Assembly (NCBI RefSeq): GCF_006715225.1
Contig: NZ_VFMU01000001.1
Coordinates: forward strand, 1,984,001-2,048,000
Length of the DNA: 64,000 nucleotides
Source: Arthrobacter sp. SLBN-112
GTDB taxonomy: Bacteria > Actinomycetota > Actinomycetes > Actinomycetales > Micrococcaceae
Direction: 5' to 3'
Position 1 is the stretch's first letter, and each line of letters begins with the position of its first letter. Shown piece after piece: positions 7,802-16,323 of the stretch. Under the pieces are notes generated by a model. The model did not search any database. It was not told the DNA's origin and worked only from the letters and a program-made list of their open reading frames with translations. Both the position numbers and the translations under genes were made by a program.

Positions 7802-8806
7802 GTGACCCACGAACTTCTTACGATCGGGCGCATCAGCGTTGATATCTACCCGAACGACATCGGGGTTGGCCTGGAGGACGTTAATTCCTTCGGCAAATAC
7901 CTTGGCGGTTCGCCCTCCAACGTCGCCGTTGCAGCAGCCCGACACGGACGCCGCACCGGCGTCATCACCCGCACCGGGGATGATCCGTTCGGCACCTACC
8001 TGCACCGCGAACTGCACAAGTTCAACGTCGATGACACCTACGTCACGCCGGTCAAGGACTGGCCCACCGCGGTGACCTTCTGCGCCATCAAGCCAGCCAC
8101 GGACGAGTTTCCGCTGTACTTCTACGGCCGGTTCCCCACCGCGCCGGACCTGCAGATCGAGGCCGGGGAACTGGACCTCGACGCCATCCGCGGAGCCGGG
8201 ATCTTCTGGTCCACCGTCACGGGCCTGTGCCAGGAACCCTCCCGCAGCGCCCACATCGCCGCCCACCAGGCCCGTCCCCGCACCGGCCTGGCCGAGGGGC
8301 AGTTCACTATCCTGGACCTGGACTACCGGCCCATGTTCTGGGCATCGGAAGAGGAGGCCCGCGCCGAGGTCGCCAAGATCCTGCCGCACGTTACCGTTGC
8401 CATCGGCAACGACAAGGAATGCGCCGTGGCCGTAGGCGAAGGCACCCCGGATGAGCAGGCAGACCAGCTCCTGGCAGCCGGCGTGGAAATCGCCGTCGTC
8501 AAGCTTGGCGCGGAAGGCGTGATGGCCAAGACCCGCACCGAACGCGTGGTCTCCGCTCCCGTCCCGGTGGAAACCCTGAACGGCCTGGGGGCCGGCGACT
8601 CCTTCGGCGGCGCCTTCTGCCACGGGCTGCTGTCGGGGTGGCCGCTGGCACAGGTCCTGGACTACGCCAACGCCGCCGGCGCCATTGTGGCTTCCCGCCT
8701 TTCCTGCGCCGATGCCATGCCGACGCCGGATGAGGTCACCTCGCTGCTGGCCGAACGTGGCCGCGCGGTTCCCGGCGCCTCGATTCCCGAAGGAGCAGCA
8801 CTGTGA
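7802..8806 (+). CDS. iolC: 5-dehydro-2-deoxygluconokinase
   Basis: This PfkB-family sugar kinase of 334 residues phosphorylates 5-dehydro-2-deoxy-D-gluconate in myo-inositol catabolism. It has the N-terminal GGSPSNVAVAAARHG block and the C-terminal catalytic block NGLGAGDSFGGAF, with the base at D266. The GTG start at 7802 is chosen because the encoded THELLTIGR begins the first strand of the fold; upstream in-frame sequence covers the promoter elements. The end overlaps the next gene by GTGA. It is the first gene of the iol operon. Confidence 0.92.
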   Translation: MTHELLTIGRISVDIYPNDIGVGLEDVNSFGKYLGGSPSNVAVAAARHGRRTGVITRTGDDPFGTYLHRELHKFNVDDTYVTPVKDWPTAVTFCAIKPATDEFPLYFYGRFPTAPDLQIEAGELDLDAIRGAGIFWSTVTGLCQEPSRSAHIAAHQARPRTGLAEGQFTILDLDYRPMFWASEEEARAEVAKILPHVTVAIGNDKECAVAVGEGTPDEQADQLLAAGVEIAVVKLGAEGVMAKTRTERVVSAPVPVETLNGLGAGDSFGGAFCHGLLSGWPLAQVLDYANAAGAIVASRLSCADAMPTPDEVTSLLAERGRAVPGASIPEGAAL

Positions 8807-9741
8807 CCCTCACCCCGTTAGCCTCGAACAACGCACTGGACGACGATCCGCGCCGCTATGAGCACCTGAGCACCATCCGCCTGGAAGACCCGGATGCCGT
8901 TGCCCGTGCCGCCAAGTCCCGCCGCCGCCACCCCGGCCTGAAGTCGGGCCGGCAGAACTTCATCGTCGCCGCAGACCACCCCGCCCGCGGCGCCCTTGCC
9001 GTTGGCAGCGACCCCGTGGCCATGGCCGACCGGCGCCAGCTGCTGGACCGGCTGCAGATCGCCCTGGCCAATCCCGCCGTCGACGGTGTCCTGGCGTCCC
9101 CGGACATCATGGACGACCTGCTGCTGCTGGGCGCCCTGGACGGCAAGCTGGTGTTCGGTTCGATGAACCGCGGCGGCCTCTCCGGGCTGGTCAACGAGTT
9201 CGACGACCGCTTCACCGGCCACACCGCAGCAGCGCTGGAGGCTCTGGGAGCTGACGGTGGCAAAATGCTCACCCGCATCTGCCTGGGCGACCCCGACACC
9301 GTGGCCACCCTGGAAGCGACCGCCAAGGCCATCGATTCCCTGGCGGAGCGGAAGCTGATCGCCATGGTGGAACCGTTCCTTTCGGTCCGCGAGAACGGGC
9401 GGGTCCGCAACGACCTGTCCACCAACGCCGTGATCAAGTCCATCGCCATCGCCGAGGGCCTGGGCTCCACCAGTGCCTACACCTGGATGAAGCTTCCCGT
9501 GGTGGCCGAAATGGAACGCGTCATGGCCGCCACCACCATGCCCACCGTCCTGCTGGGCGGGGACCCGGACGGTACCCAGGACGAGGTCTTCGCAACCTGG
9601 CAGGCTGCACTGGCGCTCCCTGGCGTCCAGGGCCTCACGGTTGGCCGGACCCTGCTCTACCCGGCAGACGGGGACGTCGCGGGCGCCGTCGCCAGCGCCG
9701 CCTCGCTACTGCACCACACCACTGAAATCCCGGAGAACTAG
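8803..9741 (+). CDS. Cgl0158-family (beta/alpha)8 aldolase, probable 6-phospho-5-dehydro-2-deoxygluconate aldolase
   Basis: The 312-residue protein is of the DeoC/LacD-like barrel group found in corynebacterial inositol clusters. A lysine in YTWMKLPV is well placed to be the Schiff-base residue of a class I aldolase. It takes the place of the Bacillus class II IolJ, which is absent here, so it probably cleaves 6-phospho-5-dehydro-2-deoxygluconate to malonate semialdehyde and dihydroxyacetone phosphate. It starts with GTG overlapping the iolC stop and ends 2 bp before iolD. The reaction is inferred from operon completeness. Confidence 0.82.
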   Translation: MTLTPLASNNALDDDPRRYEHLSTIRLEDPDAVARAAKSRRRHPGLKSGRQNFIVAADHPARGALAVGSDPVAMADRRQLLDRLQIALANPAVDGVLASPDIMDDLLLLGALDGKLVFGSMNRGGLSGLVNEFDDRFTGHTAAALEALGADGGKMLTRICLGDPDTVATLEATAKAIDSLAERKLIAMVEPFLSVRENGRVRNDLSTNAVIKSIAIAEGLGSTSAYTWMKLPVVAEMERVMAATTMPTVLLGGDPDGTQDEVFATWQAALALPGVQGLTVGRTLLYPADGDVAGAVASAASLLHHTTEIPEN

Positions 9742-9743
9742 CC

Positions 9744-11723
9744 ATGGGCACAACAACAGGAACGCGCAGGATGACGGTGGCGCAGGCCGTCGTCGAATAC
9801 CTATCCAAGCAATACACCGTCGACAAGGTGGGCAGCCTGGAGTACCGTGAGCGGCTCATTCCGGGCACGTTCGGTATTTTCGGGCACGGCAACGTGGCCG
9901 GTGTGGGCCAGGCCCTGAAGCAGTACCAGCAGTTGGACCCGGCCATCATGCCGTACTACCAGGGCCGGAACGAACAGGCCCAGGTCCACCAGGCCGTGGG
10001 ATACGCCCGGCACACCCGCCGCCGCCAGACCTACGCGGTCAGCACCTCGATCGGCCCGGGTTCCTCGAACCTGCTGACCGGTGCCGCGCTGGCCACCACC
10101 AACCGGCTTCCGGTGCTGCTGCTGCCGAGTGACACGTTCGCCACCCGAGCTGCAGACCCCGTGCTGCAACAGCTGGAACAGCCCTACGCCTACGACCTCA
10201 CGGTCAACGACGCGTTCCGGCCGCTGTCCAAGTTCTTCGACCGCGTCACCCGCCCCGAGCAGCTGTTCTCCGCGTTCCACCACGGCCTGCGCGTGCTGAC
10301 AGACCCGGCCGAGACCGGTGCCGTGACCATCTCGCTGCCGCAGGACGTCCAGGCCGAGGCCTTCGACGTCCCGGCGGAATTCCTGGCCGAGCGCGAGTGG
10401 CGGATCCGCCGCCCGGAGGCCGACGACGACGACATCGCCCGCGCCGCGGCCGCTATCCGGGCCGCGAAGCGTCCACTGATCATCGCCGGCGGCGGCGTCC
10501 TCTACGCCTACGCCAACGATGAACTCGCGAAGTTCGTGGAGCTGACCGGCATCCCGGTGGGCAACACCCAGGCCGGCGTCGGCGTCCTGCCCTGGGACCA
10601 CCAGCACTCACTGGGTGCCATCGGCTCCACCGGCACGACGGCGGCCAACGCCATCGCTGCCGAGGCGGACCTGATCATCGGCATCGGCACCCGCTACGAG
10701 GACTTCACCACCGCGTCCCGGACCGCGTTCCAGAACCCGGACGTGCGCTTCATTAACATCAACGTGGCCCCGATCGACGCCTACAAGCACGGCACCACGC
10801 TCCCGATCGTGGCCGATGCCCGCAAGGCACTGGTGAAGCTCAACGCAGCACTGGGCGGCTACCGGGTAGGCGCCGACCTGGAGCAGAAGGTCGCGGCCGA
10901 GAAGAAGCGCTGGAACGCCACGGTGGACGAGGCGTTCGACACCCGCTACACCCCGCTGCCCGCCCAGAATGAGATCATCGGCGCCACCAACCGGGCCATG
11001 GACCCCCGCGACGTTGTCATCTGCGCGGCCGGGTCCCTGCCCGGGGACCTGCACAAGATGTGGCGCGTCCGGGACCCGTTCGGCTACCACGTCGAATACG
11101 CCTACTCCTGCATGGGCTACGAGATCCCCGGCGGCCTCGGCGTCAAGCGCGCAGCGCTTGCTGAAGCGGCTGAAAGCCCGACGGCGGGCGGCGAGGGCCG
11201 CGCGGACGTCCGCGACGTCGTCGTCATGGTGGGGGACGGCTCCTACCTGATGATGCACACCGAACTGGTCACCGCCGTCGCCGAACGCATCAAGCTGATC
11301 GTGGTCCTGATCCAGAACCACGGCTACGCCTCCATCGGCTCCCTCTCCGAATCCCTCGGCTCGCAGCGGTTCGGCACCCAGTACCGGGCACTGAACGAGG
11401 AACAGCACAGCTTCGACGAAGGCGAGACCCTGCCGGTGGACCTGGCCCTGAACGCCGAGTCCCTGGGCGTGAAGGTCATCCGGATCGAGCCGGGGGAGAA
11501 GGTCATCGCCGAACTTGAGCAAGCCATCCGCGATGCCAAGGCCGCTCCGGAGCGCAGCGGACCTATCCTGATCCACGTCGAATCCGACCCGCTGCTGGAT
11601 GCACCGTCCTCCGAGTCCTGGTGGGACGTCCCCGTCTCCCAGGTCTCCGAACTCGACTCCACCAAGCAGGCGTTCCAGACGTATGGCGACCATAAGTCAC
11701 GCCAGCGCAAACTGCTCGGCTAA
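9744..11723 (+). CDS. iolD: 3D-(3,5/4)-trihydroxycyclohexane-1,2-dione acylhydrolase (decyclizing)
   Basis: The ThDP-dependent hydrolase opens the ring of the diketone made by IolE. The 659-residue length, the N-terminal PGTFGIFGHGNVAG block and the C-terminal ThDP-binding block VGDGSYLMMHTEL followed by NHGY identify IolD. The N-terminal pyrimidine-binding domain covers about 20-190, the central domain 215-370 and the pyrophosphate-binding domain 430-620. It lies 2 bp after the aldolase gene and is surely co-transcribed with it. Confidence 0.95.
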   Translation: MGTTTGTRRMTVAQAVVEYLSKQYTVDKVGSLEYRERLIPGTFGIFGHGNVAGVGQALKQYQQLDPAIMPYYQGRNEQAQVHQAVGYARHTRRRQTYAVSTSIGPGSSNLLTGAALATTNRLPVLLLPSDTFATRAADPVLQQLEQPYAYDLTVNDAFRPLSKFFDRVTRPEQLFSAFHHGLRVLTDPAETGAVTISLPQDVQAEAFDVPAEFLAEREWRIRRPEADDDDIARAAAAIRAAKRPLIIAGGGVLYAYANDELAKFVELTGIPVGNTQAGVGVLPWDHQHSLGAIGSTGTTAANAIAAEADLIIGIGTRYEDFTTASRTAFQNPDVRFININVAPIDAYKHGTTLPIVADARKALVKLNAALGGYRVGADLEQKVAAEKKRWNATVDEAFDTRYTPLPAQNEIIGATNRAMDPRDVVICAAGSLPGDLHKMWRVRDPFGYHVEYAYSCMGYEIPGGLGVKRAALAEAAESPTAGGEGRADVRDVVVMVGDGSYLMMHTELVTAVAERIKLIVVLIQNHGYASIGSLSESLGSQRFGTQYRALNEEQHSFDEGETLPVDLALNAESLGVKVIRIEPGEKVIAELEQAIRDAKAAPERSGPILIHVESDPLLDAPSSESWWDVPVSQVSELDSTKQAFQTYGDHKSRQRKLLG

Positions 11724-11764
11724 CGCCCGCTCCCTCGAAGACCCACCACTCAAGGAAGAGTCCC

Positions 11765-13276
11765 ATGACTGCCACCACCACTGAAACTGTCATCAACCAC
11801 TTCATCAACGGCACGGAGACCGCCGGCGAGGGTGAGCGCACCACGCCGGTATACAACCCCGCCACCGGTGCCGTGTCCGCCACGCTGCGCCTGGCCAACC
11901 GCGCCGACCTGGAGGCCACAGTCGCGGCCGCCCGCAAGGCCGCCGATACTTGGGGGGACATCTCCCTGGCCAAGCGCACCGCGGTGCTGTTCAAATTCCG
12001 CGAACTGGTCGCCTCCCACGTCGAGGAGTTGGCGCAGCTGGTCACGGCCGAGCATGGCAAGGTCATCTCCGACGCCAAGGGTGAAATCGGCCGTGGCCTG
12101 GAAGTGATCGAGTACGCCTGCGGCATCCCCACGCTGCTCAAGGGCGACTACTCGGACCAGGTCTCCACCGGCATCGATGTGTTCAACTTCCGCGAACCCC
12201 TCGGTGTGGTGGCCGGCATCACCCCGTTCAATTTCCCGGTGATGGTGCCGCTGTGGATGGCGCCGATGGCGATCGCCACCGGCAACGCGTTCATCCTCAA
12301 GCCCTCCGAGCGCGACCCCTCAGCCTCGCTGCTGCTGGCCAAGCTCTGGAAGCAGGCCGGCCTGCCCGACGGCGTCTTCCAGGTCCTGCATGGCGACAAG
12401 GAAACCGTGGACGGCCTGCTGACCCATCCGGACGTGGACGGCATCTCCTTCGTCGGCTCCACCCCGATCGCCCAGTACGTCCACGAGACCGCCACCAAGC
12501 ACGGCAAGCGGGTCCAGGCCCTGGGCGGGGCGAAGAACCACGCCATCGTGATGCCTGACGCCGACCTGGACAACGCCGCCGACCACCTCGCCGCCGCCGC
12601 CTTCGGTTCCGCCGGTGAACGCTGCATGGCGATCTCCGTCGCCGTGGCCGTCGGGGACGCAGCCGACCTCATCGTCAAGAAGGTCGAAGAACGCGCCCTG
12701 GCCGTCAAGGTCAAGAACGGTACCGAACCCGACGCCGAAATGGGCCCGGTCATCACCCCGGCCTCCAAGGAACGCATCGTACGGATCGTCACCGAAGCCG
12801 AAGCCGCCGGTGCCGCCATGGTGGTGGACGGCCGCGACCTTGTAGTCCCCGGCCACGAAGACGGCTTCTGGGTGGGACCCACCGTGATCGACCACGTCAA
12901 GACCGAAATGACGGCTTACACGGAAGAGATCTTCGGGCCGGTCCTTGTTGTGGTCCGCGTTGACACCCTCGAAGACGGCATCAAACTCATCAACGCCAAC
13001 CCCTACGGCAACGGCACCGCCATCTTCACCTCCTCCGGCGCCGCCGCCCGCAAGTTCCAGCGCTCCGTGACTGTCGGCATGATCGGCATCAACGTGCCCC
13101 TGCCCGTCCCCGTGGCCTACCACTCCTTCGGCGGCTGGAAGGCATCCCTCTTCGGCGACAAGCACATCTACGGCCCCGAAGGCGTATCCTTCTACACCCG
13201 CGGCAAGGTGGTCACATCCCGCTGGCCCGAAACCCACCACGCCTCCGGCGCCTCCTACAACTTCCCCTCCAACTGA
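11765..13276 (+). CDS. iolA: CoA-acylating methylmalonate/malonate-semialdehyde dehydrogenase
   Basis: The 503-residue aldehyde dehydrogenase oxidises malonate semialdehyde to acetyl-CoA. The catalytic cysteine is C287 in GERCMAISVAV. The block LGGAKNHAIVMPDAD, without the general-base glutamate of ordinary aldehyde dehydrogenases, marks the CoA-acylating mmsA/iolA family. The ATG follows AGGAAGAG. It closes the route from inositol to central metabolism. Downstream lies the structured gap at 13293-13406. Confidence 0.93.
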   Translation: MTATTTETVINHFINGTETAGEGERTTPVYNPATGAVSATLRLANRADLEATVAAARKAADTWGDISLAKRTAVLFKFRELVASHVEELAQLVTAEHGKVISDAKGEIGRGLEVIEYACGIPTLLKGDYSDQVSTGIDVFNFREPLGVVAGITPFNFPVMVPLWMAPMAIATGNAFILKPSERDPSASLLLAKLWKQAGLPDGVFQVLHGDKETVDGLLTHPDVDGISFVGSTPIAQYVHETATKHGKRVQALGGAKNHAIVMPDADLDNAADHLAAAAFGSAGERCMAISVAVAVGDAADLIVKKVEERALAVKVKNGTEPDAEMGPVITPASKERIVRIVTEAEAAGAAMVVDGRDLVVPGHEDGFWVGPTVIDHVKTEMTAYTEEIFGPVLVVVRVDTLEDGIKLINANPYGNGTAIFTSSGAAARKFQRSVTVGMIGINVPLPVPVAYHSFGGWKASLFGDKHIYGPEGVSFYTRGKVVTSRWPETHHASGASYNFPSN

Positions 13277-13292
13277 TCCCCACTACCACCAC

Positions 13293-13406
13293 CATCGATT
13301 GCTCCCCACCGGCACCCTCGCCTCGCAAGCTCGGCCAGGGAACCCTGCCGGCGTGGCCCCAATGTCGTTTTGAACGACCAAAACGCCACCTGCGGAGCAA
13401 TCGATG
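13293..13406 (+). other. Structured iolA-iolE intergenic element (possible three-way-junction RNA)
   Basis: A perfect 13-bp inverted repeat, catcgattgctcc (13293-13305) with ggagcaatcgatg (13394-13406), closes an 88-nt loop. Inside lie two more hairpins: ccggca (13309-13314) with tgccgg (13346-13351), extended by ccct/aggg, and gtcgtt (13364-13369) with aacgac (13373-13378). Together they make a three-way junction that ends just before the iolE ribosome binding site (AAAGGA, 13409-13414). It could be a cis-acting RNA, an mRNA-processing signal or a small repeat element. It resembles no riboswitch known to me. Confidence 0.5.
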
Positions 13407-13420
13407 CAAAGGAACAGACA

Positions 13421-14332
13421 ATGGCTGAGAACAAGCTGATCATCGGCACGGCGCCGGACTCCTGGGGCGTCTGGTTCGCGGATGACCCCAAGCAGACCCC
13501 GTGGGAACGGTTCCTCGACGAGGTGGCCGAGTCCGGCTACAAATGGATCGAACTGGGCCCGTACGGCTACCTTCCGAACGATCCCACCCGGCTCGCAGAG
13601 GAGCTTAAGGCCCGCGACCTGAAGGTCACGGCAGGGACGGTGTTCACCGCCTTCCACCGAGGCCTGGACCAGTGGGAAACCGCTTGGGAACCCGCCCGCA
13701 AGGTGGCCGAGCTCACCGCGGCCATGGGCGGCGAGCACATTGTGGTCATCCCGGCCATGTGGCGCGACGACGTCACCGGCGAGGCCGTGGAAAGCGGCAC
13801 GCTGAGCGAGAAGGGCTGGAGTGACCTGTTCGCCGGCCACAACCGCCTGGGCAAAACCCTGCTGGAGGACTTCGGCCTCAAGCAGCAGTTCCACTCCCAC
13901 GCCGACTCCCACGTTGGCGCGCAGCAGGACATCGAAACGCTCCTGGGAGCCACTGACCCGCAGTACCTGAACCTCTGCCTGGACACGGGGCACGCCGAAT
14001 ACTGCGGCGCCTCCAGCCTGGACCTGATCAAGAACTACCCGGACCGGATCGGCTACCTGCACCTGAAGCAGATCAACCCGGACATCCTCAAGAAGGTTAA
14101 CGAGGAGAACATGACGTGGGCCGCCGCCAACCTGGCCGGCGTCATGACCGAACCGCCCAACGGCCTGCCGGACCTGCGCGCGGTCATCGAAGCCGTGGAA
14201 GCCCTGAACCGGCCCATCTTCGGCATCGTGGAGCAGGACATGTACCCGGTGGCCTTCGACGTGCCGATGCCCATCGCCAAGCGCACCCGCAACTACCTGC
14301 TGTCCTGCGGCTCCCGCACCGCCGTCAGCTAA
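13421..14332 (+). CDS. iolE: Inosose dehydratase
   Basis: The 303-residue xylose-isomerase-like TIM barrel dehydrates 2-keto-myo-inositol to the trihydroxycyclohexane dione. Metal-site candidates are visible in QQFHSHADSHVG, CLDTGHAEYCG and YLHLKQI. The opening IIGTAPDSWGVWF is characteristic of IolE. The ATG at 13421 is chosen for its AAAGGA site; an upstream in-frame ATG (13370) would lie within the structured element. Confidence 0.94.
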   Translation: MAENKLIIGTAPDSWGVWFADDPKQTPWERFLDEVAESGYKWIELGPYGYLPNDPTRLAEELKARDLKVTAGTVFTAFHRGLDQWETAWEPARKVAELTAAMGGEHIVVIPAMWRDDVTGEAVESGTLSEKGWSDLFAGHNRLGKTLLEDFGLKQQFHSHADSHVGAQQDIETLLGATDPQYLNLCLDTGHAEYCGASSLDLIKNYPDRIGYLHLKQINPDILKKVNEENMTWAAANLAGVMTEPPNGLPDLRAVIEAVEALNRPIFGIVEQDMYPVAFDVPMPIAKRTRNYLLSCGSRTAVS

Positions 14333-14360
14333 CCCCGCCACACACTAAAGGACGAAAACA

Positions 14361-15374
14361 ATGACTGAAAACCTCCGCGTTGCCGTCATCGGCGCAGGCC
14401 GCATGGGTGCCGACCACATCCAGCGCCTCAACAAGCGCATCCATGGAGCTGAAGTTGCCGCTGTCGTCGACGTTGACCTCGCCCGCGCCCAGGCCGCCAT
14501 CGAAGGCATCCCCGGCGCCGTGGCCCTGGCCGACGCCGAGGAAGCCCTCAACAACGGCGACGTCAACGCGGTCCTGATCGCCACCCCCGGCTTTCTGCAC
14601 GAGGACATCCTGCTGAAGGCGATCGCCAAGGACATCCCGATCCTTTGCGAAAAGCCGCTCACCCCGGACGCCGAGTCCTCCTGGAAGATCGTCCAGGCAG
14701 AGGTGGCGCTGGGCCACAAGCGGATCCAGGTGGGCTTCATGCGCCGCTTCGATGCCGAATATGCCTCGCTGGGCAAGATCATCCGCGACCACGAACTGGG
14801 CGAACTGCTGATGCTGCACCACCAGCACCGCAACCCGAGCACCCCCGAGGGCTTCACGAACGAGATGCTCATCAACGACTCCGTGGTCCACGAGTTCGAT
14901 GCCATCCGGTTCTTCACCGGAGAGGAAATCACCAGCATCCAGGTCCGCCTGGGCAAGGCCACCCGGAATGCCCCAAATGGCCAGCATGACCCCCAGCACG
15001 TCCTGCTGGAGACCGAATCCGGCGTCCTGGCCGACGTCGAAATCTACGTCAACGCCAAGTTCGGCTACGAGGTTGCCACCCAGGCCTCCTTCGAGGACGG
15101 CATCGTCAGCATCGGCGGCGACAGGGGACCCTACACCCGCAGCGCCGGCCACTGGGGCGGCAATGTCACCCCCGGCTTCGAGGAGCGTTTCGGCGCAGCG
15201 TACGACGTCGAAATCCAGTCGTGGGTGGACGCTGCACTCAAGGGCGAAATCGGCGGCCCCTCCGCCTGGGACGGGTACGCCACCGCCGCGTGCTGCGAAG
15301 CAGGCGTCGAAGCGCAGAAGAACGGCGAGAAGGTCGCCGTGAAGTTGGCCGCAAAGCCCGACCTCTACAAGTAG
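14361..15374 (+). CDS. iolG: Inositol 2-dehydrogenase (GFO/IDH/MocA family)
   Basis: This NAD-dependent enzyme of 337 residues oxidises myo-inositol (or scyllo-inositol) to the 2-keto form, the first step of the pathway. It has an N-terminal Rossmann domain (VAVIGAGRMGADH, residues 6-18), the family EKPL block near residue 97 and the catalytic segment DSVVHEFDAIRFF. The ATG follows AAAGGA, 28 bp after iolE. A strong hairpin lies just after the stop and may trim or attenuate the message before iolH. Confidence 0.92.
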   Translation: MTENLRVAVIGAGRMGADHIQRLNKRIHGAEVAAVVDVDLARAQAAIEGIPGAVALADAEEALNNGDVNAVLIATPGFLHEDILLKAIAKDIPILCEKPLTPDAESSWKIVQAEVALGHKRIQVGFMRRFDAEYASLGKIIRDHELGELLMLHHQHRNPSTPEGFTNEMLINDSVVHEFDAIRFFTGEEITSIQVRLGKATRNAPNGQHDPQHVLLETESGVLADVEIYVNAKFGYEVATQASFEDGIVSIGGDRGPYTRSAGHWGGNVTPGFEERFGAAYDVEIQSWVDAALKGEIGGPSAWDGYATAACCEAGVEAQKNGEKVAVKLAAKPDLYK

Positions 15375-15382
15375 GACAGGAG

Positions 15383-15410
15383 AAGGGGACGGAGCCATTT
15401 CCGTCCCCTT
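15383..15410 (+). terminator. Hairpin after iolG, partial terminator or processing stem
   Basis: An 11-bp perfect stem, aaggggacgga (15383-15393) with tccgtcccctt (15400-15410), has a 6-nt loop. The following sequence (tccgttcccc) is not T-rich, so it more probably stabilises the upstream mRNA or attenuates than fully terminates. Confidence 0.5.
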
Positions 15411-15447
15411 TCCGTTCCCCTGACTGATCCACAATGGAGTGTTTTTC

Positions 15448-16323
15448 GTGAAAATCGCACTTGACCCCACACCGTTCCACCACTCGCACAGCCTGCTGGA
15501 GTTCCCCAAGGTGGTGGCGGACCTTGGCTACAAGTACATGCAGATGACCCCGCACGCGGACTTCATCCCCTTCTTCAACCACCCTAAAGCGGATGATGAA
15601 CTCGTGGGCCAGCTGAAGAAGGCCTGCCGCGACGCCGGAATCGAGATCGCTTCCGTCCTGCCGGTGCTCCGCTGGTCGGGCCCCGACGAGGATGCCCGCG
15701 AAGCAGCCGTCCGCTACTGGAAGCGCGCCATCCAGATCACCGTGGACCTGGGCGTCAGCACCATGAACACGGAGTTCAGCGGCCGGCCCGAGAAGGCGGA
15801 GGAGTCCGAGCGGGCGTTCTACCGTTCAATGGAGGAACTGCTGCCCATCACCGAGCGTGAGGGCATCGACCTGCTGATCGACCCCCACCCCGACGATTTC
15901 GTGGAAGAGGGTCTTGCCGCCATCCGCGTGATCCGCGGCGTGAACTCGAAGAATGTGGGCATGGTCTACGTGGCCTCACACAGCTTCCACATGAAGAACT
16001 CCCCACTGGACATCATGCGGGCCGCGGGGGACAAGCTGCGCCTGGTCCACGTGGCCGACACCATGGACCACCACGCCTCGCACGGCCTGCGCTACATCAC
16101 CAACCCGCCAGGGAACCCGGTCCGTGTCCACCAGCACCTGAAGATCGGCGACGGCGACGTCAACTGGGACGAGTTCTTCGGCGGCCTCAAGGAGATCGGC
16201 TTCCTGGACCGGGAGAATACTGTGATGGTCTCCAGCGTCTTTGCCGAAAACGAACATGCCGAGGAGGTCTCCCGCTACCAGCTGGAGACCATGAAGCAGT
16301 ACGTCCAGAAGGTCAGCGTATGA
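15448..16323 (+). CDS. iolH: IolH-like sugar phosphate isomerase/epimerase (xylose-isomerase-like barrel)
   Basis: The 291-residue TIM-barrel protein matches the IolH/IolI group in length and layout. Metal-site candidates are the glutamate of MNTEFSGRP, LLIDPHPDDF, the histidines of VYVASHSFHMK and the late HVADTMDHH. The GTG at 15448 is preferred over the GTG at 15439 because TGGAG lies at correct spacing. The exact reaction of IolH is not settled; IolI relatives isomerise inosose. It overlaps iolT by ATGA, so the two are coupled. Confidence 0.82.
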   Translation: MKIALDPTPFHHSHSLLEFPKVVADLGYKYMQMTPHADFIPFFNHPKADDELVGQLKKACRDAGIEIASVLPVLRWSGPDEDAREAAVRYWKRAIQITVDLGVSTMNTEFSGRPEKAEESERAFYRSMEELLPITEREGIDLLIDPHPDDFVEEGLAAIRVIRGVNSKNVGMVYVASHSFHMKNSPLDIMRAAGDKLRLVHVADTMDHHASHGLRYITNPPGNPVRVHQHLKIGDGDVNWDEFFGGLKEIGFLDRENTVMVSSVFAENEHAEEVSRYQLETMKQYVQKVSV

